From positions 4,491,001 through 4,555,000 of the forward strand of contig NZ_CP069396.1 of the NCBI RefSeq assembly GCF_016887565.1: a stretch of DNA of 64,000 nucleotides, read 5' to 3'. This document shows positions 18,431 through 26,668 of the stretch, piece by piece. The notes under the pieces were generated by a model. That model searched no databases and had not been told where the DNA came from. It worked only from the letters and a program-made list of their open reading frames with translations. Origin of the DNA: Archangium violaceum. Lineage in GTDB: Bacteria > Myxococcota > Myxococcia > Myxococcales > Myxococcaceae. Both the position numbers and the translations under genes were made by a program. Numbering within the stretch: the stretch's first letter is position 1; every line of letters starts with the position of its first letter.

Positions 18431-19152
18431 CGGACGCCTCTCAGGCGCGGGCCCGGCTCGCGCTCGCCGCGGATCTCCCGCTGGACGACGGTCTGCGCCT
18501 CTACCAGCAGGTGGCTCCCCACGTGGCCTACGCGAAGGTGGGCCTCTCTCTCTTCGTCGAGCACGGCCCGGCCGCCGTGGCCGCCTTCCTGAAGCTGGGC
18601 GCCCGGGTGTTCCTCGACCTGAAGCTGCACGACATCCCCAACACCGTGGAGCTGGCGGCCGCGCGTGCCGGAGCGCTCGGCGCGTCCCTGCTCACCGTGC
18701 ACGCCGCTGGCGGCGAGGCCATGCTCAAGGCCGCCGTGAAGGGCGCGCGCGAGGGGGCCCGCTCCAAGGGCCACGAGGCTCCCCGGGTGCTCGCGGTGAC
18801 GGTGCTCACCTCCATGTCCGCCGAGGATGTGGGCTCGGTGGGGCTCTCCGGCGCTCCGGAGGAGGCGGCGCTGCGGCTGGCCCGGCTGGCCGTGCGCGCG
18901 GGGGTGGACGGGCTGGTGTGCTCGCCCCGCGAGGCCGAGGCCTTCCGCCGCGAGCTCGGCCCCGCTCCCTTCCTCTGCACTCCGGGCATCCGCCCCGCGG
19001 GCGCGGCGAAGGGGGACCAGAGCCGCGCCGAGACGCCGGCCTTCGCGGTGCGCGCGGGCGCGGATCTCCTCGTGGTGGGCCGCCCCATCCACACCGCGGC
19101 GGACCCTCTGTCCGCCGCGCGCCTGATCGCCGAGGAAGTTTCCGCCGCCTGA
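18427..19152 (+). CDS. pyrF: orotidine 5'-phosphate decarboxylase PyrF
   Basis: A 241-residue TIM-barrel enzyme with the signature [13 protein letters not shown], where Asp64, Lys66 and Asp69 form the catalytic charge network, and the C-terminal phosphate loop [13 protein letters not shown]. It converts OMP to UMP, the last step of pyrimidine synthesis. The TTG start overlaps the stop of the DUF4388 gene by four bases; an upstream start in another frame is not available. No other pyr gene is adjacent. Confidence 0.95.
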   Translation: MTDASQARARLALAADLPLDDGLRLYQQVAPHVAYAKVGLSLFVEHGPAAVAAFLKLGARVFLDLKLHDIPNTVELAAARAGALGASLLTVHAAGGEAMLKAAVKGAREGARSKGHEAPRVLAVTVLTSMSAEDVGSVGLSGAPEEAALRLARLAVRAGVDGLVCSPREAEAFRRELGPAPFLCTPGIRPAGAAKGDQSRAETPAFAVRAGADLLVVGRPIHTAADPLSAARLIAEEVSAA

Positions 19153-19254
19153 CACCGGAGCCGGTTCCCCGGCCAGGGCCCCTAGCCGCCCCTACACCCC
19201 GTCTCCAGCTTGTTTCCCCAAGGTTGGTTGAAGGTTGGTTGTCGGGGAGGCTAC

Positions 19255-19863
19255 ATGGGTGCAAGGCGGGTATGGGTTTGGGCGCTGGTCGTGGCGTGCA
19301 CGGCGTGCAGCGGCGCCAAACAGGCGGTGAGGGAGCCGTCCGATCCTGGGACGGGTGGGGCGGGCCCGGTGGCGAGCGAGGAGTCCATTGGCGCGGGTGA
19401 GTCCGGTTCGCGACGCTACGTGGACCAGGCCCTGGGCTTCGAGCTCACCCAGCCCGGGGATGACTGGACGTTGGATCAGACGGACGAGCAGACGCCCGAG
19501 GGGCTCGCCATTCCCGTCGTCCTCCGCCACCGCGCCAGCGGCGCGCAGATTGTCCTCCAGGTGGCTCCGGCGGTGGCCACGCCGGCCCAGTTCGCCGAGA
19601 AGCTGACGATGGGCCTGCGCAGCCAGCCCGGCTTCGTCACCTCGGATCCCGAGCCGATGCCCATGTCCGACAGCGCCGTGGGCTTCCACTTCGCCGTGGG
19701 CGACAACGTGCGGGGCCGGGTGGTGGTGCGGGATGGCAGCCCCGGCCACGTCTTCATGATGCTGGCCACCTGGCCGACGGTCGCGCCGGACGAGGTGCCC
19801 GCGGCGGTGAACGCCCTCTTCGAGAGCGTCCACCCGCTGCCCGTCATCCCCAATCAGACCTGA
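19255..19863 (+). CDS. lipoprotein of unknown function (202 aa)
   Basis: ATG 19255 has GGGGAGG directly upstream. The signal peptide (RRVWVWALVVACTAC) ends in a TAC lipobox with a following SGAKQ. The mature part, after a Gly/Glu linker, is a domain of about 140 residues (YVDQALGFELTQPGDDW...) that reads like the alpha/beta domain seen in PsbP-like or DUF1795-like proteins. Function unknown; anchored at the inner or outer membrane. Converges with the aminopeptidase gene, ten bases away. Confidence 0.75.
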   Translation: MGARRVWVWALVVACTACSGAKQAVREPSDPGTGGAGPVASEESIGAGESGSRRYVDQALGFELTQPGDDWTLDQTDEQTPEGLAIPVVLRHRASGAQIVLQVAPAVATPAQFAEKLTMGLRSQPGFVTSDPEPMPMSDSAVGFHFAVGDNVRGRVVVRDGSPGHVFMMLATWPTVAPDEVPAAVNALFESVHPLPVIPNQT

Positions 19864-19873
19864 GCGAGGGGCC

Positions 19874-21463
19874 TCAGCCCTTCGCCCGGCCGCCGCGCGA
19901 CGGCTTGGGAGCGGGAGCCTCCTCGGCGGCTCCACTGCTCTCGAGCTGGCTCGCGCGGCGCCGCACGTACTCCACCAACGTGCGCACGCCCACGCCCGTG
20001 CCGCCCTTGCCCAGGTAGCCCCGCTCCTTGGGGCTCACGGAAGGGCCGGCGATGTCCAGGTGCACCCAGGGCGTCTCGCCGACGAACTCCTTGAGGAAGA
20101 GGGCGGCGTTGATGGCTCCGCCCCAGCGCTCGCCGGAGTTCTTCATGTCGGCGATCTCCGAGCGCAGCGCGTCCTTCTGCAGCTCGGTGACGGGCAGGCG
20201 CCACATCTCCTCGCCCGCCGTGCGCGCCGACTCCAGCACGTCATTCACCGTCGCGTCGTGGTCACCGAAGGCGCCCACGATGTAGTTGCCCAGGGCGACG
20301 ACACACGCGCCGGTGAGGGTGGCCAGGTCGATGATGACCGCCGGCTTGTGCTCGTTGGCCCAGGTGATGACGTCACCGAGCACCAGGCGGCCCTCGGCGT
20401 CCGTGTTGGTGATCTCCACCGTCTTGCCCGAGCGCGACACGAGCACGTCGCTGGGCCGGTAGGAGGTGCCCGAGGGCATGTTCTCGCAGGCGCCGATGAA
20501 GGCGTGCACGGGGAAGGGCGGCTTGAGGGCGGCGATCACCTTCATGGCGCCGAGCACCGCGGCCGAGCCGGCCATGTCCGTCTTCATCTCCACCATGGAG
20601 TCGGTGGGCTTGAGCGACAGGCCGCCCGAGTCGAAGGTGATGGCCTTGCCCACCAGCGCCACCGGGGGCAGCTTCGCCTGCTTGGCGTTCTTCGGCGTGT
20701 ACTCCACGTGGATGAGCTTGGGCTCGTTCACGCTGCCCTGCGCCACCCCGAGGAACATCCCCATCTTCAGCCGCTCGATCTCCTTGCGGTTGCCCACCGT
20801 CACCTTGAGGCCGCCCGCGCGCCCCATCTCCTGGGCGGCCTGGGCGAGCCGCTCGGGGTTGACGACGTTGGGGGGCTCGTTGACCAGGTCGCGCGCCCAG
20901 TTGGTGGCCTCGGCCACGCGCTGCGCGAGCGCCACCGCCTGGTCGTGCTCCTTCGTCTTGTCCGCGCCGCCGGGGAGGGCCAGACGCACCGTGGTCAGCT
21001 TCGGCGCGTTCTTGTCCTCCTTGGCCGCCGAGGACTTGTAGCGCTCGAAGCGGTAGGCGCCCAGCTCCAGGCCCTCCACCGTGGCGCGCAGGGCGGAGAC
21101 GAGGTCGTCCACCGCGGGCACGGCGAACACGGCCGTGCGCACCTTGAGCCGCTGGGCCGTCTTCGCGGCGCGGCCGGCCGCCAGGCGCAGCACCTCGGGG
21201 GTGAACCGGGCGCGCGAGCCCAGGCCCAGCAGCAGGATGCGCTCGGCCTCGAGCTTGCCCAGCGTGTGCATCACGAAGGACTGATCGCTCTTGCCCTTGA
21301 AGCCCTCCTGGGTGGCGGCGGCGGCGAGCTTGCCGTCCAGCGGGGCGTCGGCACCCGCCAGCGACGCGGGCGGCTTGTCCCCGAGCTCTCCTTCGAAGAG
21401 GGGGATCACGAGCAGCTCACCGTTCGCGCGTGAGGCCTCGCCGGAGATGAAGCTGAAGTTCAT
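19874..21463 (-). CDS. pepA: leucyl aminopeptidase (M17)
   Basis: A 529-residue cytosol-aminopeptidase-family enzyme. The signature NTDAEGRLVLGD, the metal ligands in VGKAITFDSGGLSLKP and the DMAGSAAVLGA segment are all present. M17 enzymes use two metal ions to release N-terminal residues, particularly Leu, in the cytoplasm; PepA of E. coli also binds DNA. The C-terminus has a basic, Pro-rich tail of about 20 residues beyond the fold. Start at 21463, at the beginning of the family's N-terminal domain. Confidence 0.95.
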   Translation of the reverse strand: MNFSFISGEASRANGELLVIPLFEGELGDKPPASLAGADAPLDGKLAAAATQEGFKGKSDQSFVMHTLGKLEAERILLLGLGSRARFTPEVLRLAAGRAAKTAQRLKVRTAVFAVPAVDDLVSALRATVEGLELGAYRFERYKSSAAKEDKNAPKLTTVRLALPGGADKTKEHDQAVALAQRVAEATNWARDLVNEPPNVVNPERLAQAAQEMGRAGGLKVTVGNRKEIERLKMGMFLGVAQGSVNEPKLIHVEYTPKNAKQAKLPPVALVGKAITFDSGGLSLKPTDSMVEMKTDMAGSAAVLGAMKVIAALKPPFPVHAFIGACENMPSGTSYRPSDVLVSRSGKTVEITNTDAEGRLVLGDVITWANEHKPAVIIDLATLTGACVVALGNYIVGAFGDHDATVNDVLESARTAGEEMWRLPVTELQKDALRSEIADMKNSGERWGGAINAALFLKEFVGETPWVHLDIAGPSVSPKERGYLGKGGTGVGVRTLVEYVRRRASQLESSGAAEEAPAPKPSRGGRAKG

Positions 21464-21580
21464 GAGGGAAATGGGCTCCTGGAAAAGGGGTGGGCGACTG
21501 TAGCGCCACGAATGTTTCAGGCAAGAACGGTCCATCTCTCCGTCGTTGCAATGACACGCCGCGGTGGATACGTCGGGCAC

Positions 21581-22474
21581 ATGCCCTCGTTGCTGCTGCA
21601 TCTCACCGCCATCGAGCGACTGGCCGCCAATCCCGGAGAGCTGCCCGAGGATTTCGTGCGCGCGCTGTCCGAGGACCTGGCCTACGCGCGCTTCGGTGCC
21701 GCGCTGCCCGACCTGCCCCTGTGTGACGGGTTGCGAGGCGGGCTCAACGCGTGCTCCTCCGGGACGGACTGGCCCCACTTCGCGCGGCTGTACCATGATC
21801 GCGCGCCGGTGGGCATGGGCCTGAAGATGGCCGAGCTGGTGGCCGCCGGAGCCCTGGTGGGGACCGAGGCGGGGCTCGCGCTGCTGGCCGGCTACTTCAC
21901 CCACCTGTCCCTGGACAGGGTGCTCCATCCACATGTGGACACCCTGGTGGTGCGCCACCGGCGCATGGGGGAGCACGCCTTGGCCGCGCACCGGAAGATC
22001 GAGTGGACGCAGACGCTCTTCTACCTGCGCGAGCTGCACGGGGTGGACCTGGTGGGCAGCCAGCGCCTGCGCTCGAAGTTCGAGGTGACCAAGAGCGCCG
22101 GCTACCCGGTGAAGGGCATCGGCCGTGGCATCTACGAGTTGGTGCGGCTGGCCTCGCAGGAGACGCTGCAGCAGGCGCCCACCAAGCAACAGGTGGATGG
22201 GTGGGCGCGAGGGCTGTACATGGCGGGGTTGTACCTCTCCAGCCCGCTGGGACGGATGAGGGCGCTGCCCGCCTACTCGCAGCTGAGCTTCCAGGAGCTG
22301 TACCGCAACGACGCCTTCGACTTCGCCTCCGAGGTGGAGGTCGCGGTGGAGCAGTCCCGCGCGGTGTTGCGGCGTCTGCTGGCGTACATGGCGCGAGGCA
22401 TCTTCACGCCGCGTGCCCGTGCGCGTTTCCTCGAGGAGTTCCCCGAGGGCACCATCGGTGCGTGCGCGGCGTAA
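21581..22474 (+). CDS. zinc-dependent phospholipase C-like protein
   Basis: A 297-residue protein that opens with MPSLLLHLTAIERL, and has YFTHLSLDRVLHPHVD and RHRRMGEHALAAHRKIE; this set of His/Asp residues in a helical context fits the zinc-dependent phospholipase C / DUF6765-like family. No clear signal peptide. An ATG 30 bases upstream (21551) is possible, but GGTGGA before 21581 and the conserved-looking MPxLLLH start favour 21581. Real substrate not known. Confidence 0.65.
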   Translation: MPSLLLHLTAIERLAANPGELPEDFVRALSEDLAYARFGAALPDLPLCDGLRGGLNACSSGTDWPHFARLYHDRAPVGMGLKMAELVAAGALVGTEAGLALLAGYFTHLSLDRVLHPHVDTLVVRHRRMGEHALAAHRKIEWTQTLFYLRELHGVDLVGSQRLRSKFEVTKSAGYPVKGIGRGIYELVRLASQETLQQAPTKQQVDGWARGLYMAGLYLSSPLGRMRALPAYSQLSFQELYRNDAFDFASEVEVAVEQSRAVLRRLLAYMARGIFTPRARARFLEEFPEGTIGACAA

Positions 22475-22596
22475 GCACGCCTCCGCCCATTGGAAAGTTG
22501 AACGCGGAGAGAGGGGCGGCCGGCCAGTCGAGCCACGGAAGTCAAGGGGAATGCCGCTATCCGATCGCCAAGGCGACCCCTATCCTCTTCGTGGGT

Positions 22597-23373
22597 ATGA
22601 CGGTACTCCTTCTCATCTCCGCCGGTGTCCTCGCGGGTGCGACAGGTGCCCTCCTCGGGGTCGGCGGAGGTGTCATCCTCGTCCCCACACTGGTGCTGGG
22701 CTTCCACGTGCCGCTGGAGGAGGCCGTCCCCGCGAGTCTCATGTGCGTGGTGGCCAGCTCCTGCGGAGCGGCGGCCAGCTACGTGGAGCGTCGGCTGAGT
22801 GACATCCGCCTGGGGCTGACGCTGGAGCTGGCCACGGTGATGGGAGCCATCGCCGGAGGGCTGGTGGCGGGCCTGCTGGCCCCGGCGTGGGTGGCCCTGG
22901 TGTTCGGCCTCTTCACCCTCTACGTGTCGGCGCAGATGCTGCTGTCGCGCCCGCCGAGGGAGCAGTGCGTGGAGAACTACGTGCCCCACAACTACCCGCT
23001 GGGCATCTCCGGCTCCTTCGTGGCCGGGAGCCTGTCGGCGCTGTTGGGAGTGGGGGGCGGTCCGCTCAAGGTGCCCCTGATGAGTCAGGGGATGGGGGTA
23101 CCCTTCAAGGTGGCCAGTGCCACCAGCAACCTCATGATCGGCGTGACGGGGGCGGCGAGCGTGGCCGCCTACGCGTGGCGCGGGCACGTGAAGCTCGCGC
23201 TGGTGGCTCCGCTGGTGGTGGGAGTGCTGGCGGGCGCGTCGGTGGGCAGTCAGTTGATGCCTCGCGTGCCAACGGCGGTGCTGCGGCGGTTGTTCGCTCT
23301 GGTGCTGCTGCTGGTGGCGGCCCAGATGCTGTGGAAGGGGGGGGAGGGACTGTGGCCGAGTCTGCTGAGATGA
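22597..23373 (+). CDS. TauE/SafE-family permease
   Basis: A 258-residue integral membrane protein with about eight helices and the two family half-repeats marked by GALLGVGGGVILVP and SALLGVGGGPLKVP. This family exports sulfite, sulfoacetate or other small organic anions. The ATG at 22597 puts the first half-repeat near the N-terminus; the RBS is weak. Its stop overlaps the start of the following DUF1634 gene (ATGA), a pairing often found for this permease type. Confidence 0.9.
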   Translation: MTVLLLISAGVLAGATGALLGVGGGVILVPTLVLGFHVPLEEAVPASLMCVVASSCGAAASYVERRLSDIRLGLTLELATVMGAIAGGLVAGLLAPAWVALVFGLFTLYVSAQMLLSRPPREQCVENYVPHNYPLGISGSFVAGSLSALLGVGGGPLKVPLMSQGMGVPFKVASATSNLMIGVTGAASVAAYAWRGHVKLALVAPLVVGVLAGASVGSQLMPRVPTAVLRRLFALVLLLVAAQMLWKGGEGLWPSLLR

Positions 23374-23855
23374 CGAGTGCGGCGGCTCCCGCCGTGGTGA
23401 CGGTGGGGGCTGCTCCCGTGGAACTGACGAACGAGCTCCGGGTGGAGATGAGGGGAGCGCCTCCCGCCGGACTGATGGATGCGGCACCCGCACCCCAGCA
23501 AGCGCGCTCCGGTGCACCCGTGGCCCCGGTGGTGGACGACACCCCCGCGCACGTGAAGCGCGCGGAGGCGGGGGAGCGGTGGATTTCCCGGCTCCTGCGC
23601 ACGGGCGCGATGTGCAGCGGAGGGCTCTTCCTCGGCTCACTGGTGCTGGAGGCCCTGCCCGAGTCCGAGTCCGTGCACGTGGCCATCGACGTGTTGCGCA
23701 AGGGAGCGGCCTCGGCGCTGCTGGTGACTCCGGTGGTGCGGCTGGTGGTGGCCGGCACCACCCTGGGAATCCGCGGCGAGTGGCGGTACGCCGTCTACGC
23801 GGCCGGAGTGCTGGGATTGCTCGCGCTGGCGGTGGGCGCGGGACTCCACGCCTGA
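23370..23855 (+). CDS. DUF1634 membrane protein
   Basis: A 161-residue protein: a Pro/Ala-rich N-terminal 70 residues, then three hydrophobic segments (AMCSGGLFLGSLVLEAL, ASALLVTPVVRLVVAGTTLG, YAVYAAGVLGLLALAVGAGL). The RLLRTGAMCSGGLF... part fits DUF1634. Translationally coupled to the TauE/SafE permease and probably its partner subunit. The N-terminal extension is longer than usual and likely cytoplasmic and disordered. Confidence 0.75.
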   Translation: MTSAAAPAVVTVGAAPVELTNELRVEMRGAPPAGLMDAAPAPQQARSGAPVAPVVDDTPAHVKRAEAGERWISRLLRTGAMCSGGLFLGSLVLEALPESESVHVAIDVLRKGAASALLVTPVVRLVVAGTTLGIRGEWRYAVYAAGVLGLLALAVGAGLHA

Positions 23856-23872
23856 TGACTCTCGGCTGCGAG

Positions 23873-24679
23873 TCATTGCATTCCGAGTTCGTGCTCCCAG
23901 TCATGTAACAGCCCGAGCAGATCCGCCGTGCGTGCGGCGGATACCCGCTCGAAAGCCTGGGGTGAGAGGGATGCGAGGCGCTCCCGCTGGAAGGCGGGGT
24001 CGGCCAGAACCTGCCGGTGCTTCAAGCCGCGTTCAGAGGAGAGCGCCCTCGGCATCTGCCGGAGGATTGTCTCGATGCTGTCCTCCCGGGTTGCGTTCGC
24101 CATGCGTTCCACCGCCAGCTCCAGGCGCGCGCGCACCGAGGCTTCTTCGCCCACCGGGTACCATGCATCCATGGCCCAGTTGCAGGATGCGACCATCAGT
24201 TCATCCAGGGTGTGTGCGGTTCCCGGATTCATGAAGAGGTAGCGCGCCGTCTGGAGTGGCTCCCAGAAGCGCAGCACCGCGCGCAGGCGCGAGGCGGCGC
24301 GCTCGGCGCTCACCGGGCCCATCTGCGTGAGAGCGAAGAACAGCGCGCCCCAGGCCGTGCCGCGGAAGAACTCCTCGTAGGCATCCCTCACGGTGAGGGA
24401 GTTCTGATCCTCCAGGGCCTCCCACAAAGCCTCCATGACGTTGGACACCATGTAGAGCCGCCAGGCCGGGCGCTCGTGCTGGAAGTCGGCCACCCCGAGC
24501 GTCAACACCACCTCCCCGGGAGACACCTCCTGCATTTCTCGAGGCATGGGGAAGGTGCCGTTCTTCCGGTACTGCTCACCGCACCCCTGTCCCTCCTTGC
24601 GTGTCTTCCGCTGAACCGAGGAATAGGTTCCATGCAGGAAGGACGGCAGTTGCAGCGAAGCGGACTGTCCAGGCTCCAT
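23873..24679 (-). CDS. hypothetical protein; candidate immunity partner of the upstream lipoprotein
   Basis: A 268-residue soluble, mostly helical protein with no signal peptide and no motif I recognise. TAGGAC lies seven bases before the ATG at 24679. It begins 25 bases after the stop of the putative nuclease lipoprotein and is probably co-transcribed with it. In Myxococcus xanthus, SitA lipoprotein toxins are each followed by a cytoplasmic SitI immunity gene; position and solubility fit that plan, but nothing in the sequence proves it. Confidence 0.6.
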   Translation of the reverse strand: MEPGQSASLQLPSFLHGTYSSVQRKTRKEGQGCGEQYRKNGTFPMPREMQEVSPGEVVLTLGVADFQHERPAWRLYMVSNVMEALWEALEDQNSLTVRDAYEEFFRGTAWGALFFALTQMGPVSAERAASRLRAVLRFWEPLQTARYLFMNPGTAHTLDELMVASCNWAMDAWYPVGEEASVRARLELAVERMANATREDSIETILRQMPRALSSERGLKHRQVLADPAFQRERLASLSPQAFERVSAARTADLLGLLHDWEHELGMQ

Positions 24680-24704
24680 GGGTGCGTCCTAACAAACCGG
24701 CTCC

Positions 24705-25742
24705 TCATTGAGGAAGAGACATGCCCGCTGCGGGCATTCGTGCCGGAGGAGCGGTGGGTGGGGGCCGGGCTGGAAACGGAATGACCTGCCCACCTCCCTG
24801 GGAGGGAGGCTGCCGGGCTTTCGTACCCGAGCCCATCCGGCCCAGGATCGCACCCGAAAAGACACCCGTCGCGAGCTCGCCGACGACATCAATGACAATG
24901 CCTACGGCCCCGCTGAAGGTGGCGAGTTTCTCACGTCGGTTGACCATCCCTTCCACGGCCAGCCCCACCCACCCGCCGTACTGCCGCATCTCCTGCTCGG
25001 TGAGATCCACCCACTGCGCGGCCTCGTACGCCGCTGCCTCGGAGTCGAAGCGCTGCTGGCTACGCGTCCATCGGTACTGGACCACTCCTGGCTCGGGGGT
25101 TTCCCACTTCAGGCGCCAGATGTATTTCCCCTGTGCGAAGCGGATCAGGATCTCTCCATGAAACTCCGTGCCGCCCTTGAAGGGTCTGCCGACCAGGAGG
25201 GCCCGGTTCAGCGCGGCCAGATACTTCCTCGCCTCCTCACGGCCTTCCAGGAGCCCTCGTTCATTCCAAGGTTTGATCTCGAAGAGGCTCCGGCTGGAAA
25301 CATCCGTGATGTCCGGGCATAGCTTGCGCTCGTCCGGACGGAGGATGGACGCGTCCCCAAGGCCCTTTTCCGAGAGGATGGTCCGGAGTGTTTCGGTGTT
25401 GTAGTAGGCTTCGCGATCCGGGTGATTCACCTTGTACATGTAGGCAATCAGCCGGTGCGCCGCATTGCCGAGGAAGAGCTCCCAAGGCATTCGCGAGTCA
25501 GGCTTCCGACCCGGGACGTTGCACCCCTGGACCATCGGGCCGGTGGGCTCCCCACTCACTGCCGGGCCGTCACCCATGGCCAGCAGGAGTCGCGGCGACG
25601 GAGTGGGAACGAGGGGGGCTCTGAACCTTGACGCCTCTTGGCGCCAATCAGGGAGCACTCGACCGCTGGATGCCGTGGTGCAGCCGGCGAGCGCCGACAC
25701 GAGTACAAGGACCACCCCACACCGCGTGGCCAGGGCCAGCAA
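24705..25742 (-). CDS. lipoprotein with PD-(D/E)xK-like nuclease motif
   Basis: A 345-residue lipoprotein. A TTG start at 25742 with GGGGATGG upstream gives a signal peptide ending in lipobox LAGC (Cys21); no in-frame ATG precedes it. Residues 88-190 look like a restriction-endonuclease fold: GNAAHRLIAYMY, then CPDITD with Asp144, then FEIKPWNERG with Glu155-x-Lys157, followed by EARKYLAALNRAL. That is the D...ExK arrangement. A hydrophobic segment (FSGAVGIVIDVVGELATGVFSGAIL) and a Pro-rich tail follow. A nuclease in a lipoprotein makes sense mainly as a contact-delivered toxin (inference, compare SitA). It could instead be a non-catalytic lipoprotein. Confidence 0.65.
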   Translation of the reverse strand: MLALATRCGVVLVLVSALAGCTTASSGRVLPDWRQEASRFRAPLVPTPSPRLLLAMGDGPAVSGEPTGPMVQGCNVPGRKPDSRMPWELFLGNAAHRLIAYMYKVNHPDREAYYNTETLRTILSEKGLGDASILRPDERKLCPDITDVSSRSLFEIKPWNERGLLEGREEARKYLAALNRALLVGRPFKGGTEFHGEILIRFAQGKYIWRLKWETPEPGVVQYRWTRSQQRFDSEAAAYEAAQWVDLTEQEMRQYGGWVGLAVEGMVNRREKLATFSGAVGIVIDVVGELATGVFSGAILGRMGSGTKARQPPSQGGGQVIPFPARPPPTAPPARMPAAGMSLPQ

Positions 25743-25771
25743 TGGATGGCCATCCCCAGCCCGCGGCCTTC

Positions 25772-26641
25772 TCACACCCCGCGCGCGTCGAAGTGGGCCA
25801 GGACCTTCCGGGCCTTGGCCACATCCTCCTGGCGGCCCTGCTCCTCGAAGAGGGGAATCACCGCCTCGAGCTCGGCGCGCGCCAGCTTCCACTCCTGCCC
25901 GAAGGTGTACGCGATGCTCAGGTCCCACCGGGCTCGCGCCTCGTACACGTGGTCGTGCAGCTCCGTGTAGAGATCCACCGCCGACTGCAGCAGCGGACGC
26001 GCCGAGTTGTGGTTGCCCAACAAACCCTCGGCCTCGCCCAGCAGCAGCCTGCACAGCGCCAGCGGCTCCGGATCTCCCTCCTTCTCCAGCAGCGGCATGG
26101 CCTCGGCGAAACGCTTGCGCGCCGCCTCGTACTCGCCCGCCTCCATGCGGATGTCGCCGATGTCCATCAGCAACTGGGCGATGCGCGGCCCGTTCTTCGC
26201 CTGCCGGTACAGGAGCAGCGCCTCCTGATACTTCTCCTCGGCGCCCCTCGCCTGACCCAGCGAGCGCAGCGACTCGCCGATGGCCGCCCGGCCCAGCGCC
26301 TCGTTCTCCTGATCCTTCAGCTCGTTGAACAGGAGCGTCGCCTTGGCGATGTGCTCGATGGCGCCCCGGTGGTCCTCGAAGTGGGCGCGCGATACCCCGA
26401 GCCCGAAGAGCACCTGCGCCTGCCCGTGCTTGTCTCCCGCCGTCTGGAAGAAGCCCAGCGCTTCCTCGTAGTGACGGCGGCTCTCGGCGTGGTCCTCGAG
26501 CATTCCGTGCAACTCGGCCAGGTGCACCAGCCCCCGGCCGATCTCCGCCGGTTCTCCGGTGATGCGCGTCTGGGCGAGCGCGTTGCGCTGGTTCTGTATG
26601 GCTTCGAGGATGTGGGCGCGTTCGGTATCGGTCAGGCTCAT
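25772..26641 (-). CDS. TPR-repeat protein (289 aa)
   Basis: A soluble protein made of about six tetratricopeptide-like repeats from residue 30 to 270 (for example HYEEALGFFQTAGDKHGQAQVLFGLG and KYQEALLLYRQAKNGPRIAQLLMDIG), the 40-residue spacing of the longer TPR subtype. No signal peptide or other domain. Such proteins act as protein-protein scaffolds. It follows the ScfR-type regulator by 27 bases on the same strand and is likely co-transcribed. Confidence 0.85.
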   Translation of the reverse strand: MSLTDTERAHILEAIQNQRNALAQTRITGEPAEIGRGLVHLAELHGMLEDHAESRRHYEEALGFFQTAGDKHGQAQVLFGLGVSRAHFEDHRGAIEHIAKATLLFNELKDQENEALGRAAIGESLRSLGQARGAEEKYQEALLLYRQAKNGPRIAQLLMDIGDIRMEAGEYEAARKRFAEAMPLLEKEGDPEPLALCRLLLGEAEGLLGNHNSARPLLQSAVDLYTELHDHVYEARARWDLSIAYTFGQEWKLARAELEAVIPLFEEQGRQEDVAKARKVLAHFDARGV

Positions 26642-26668
26642 GATGAAGAAGGCTCGGTGCTCCTCGGC

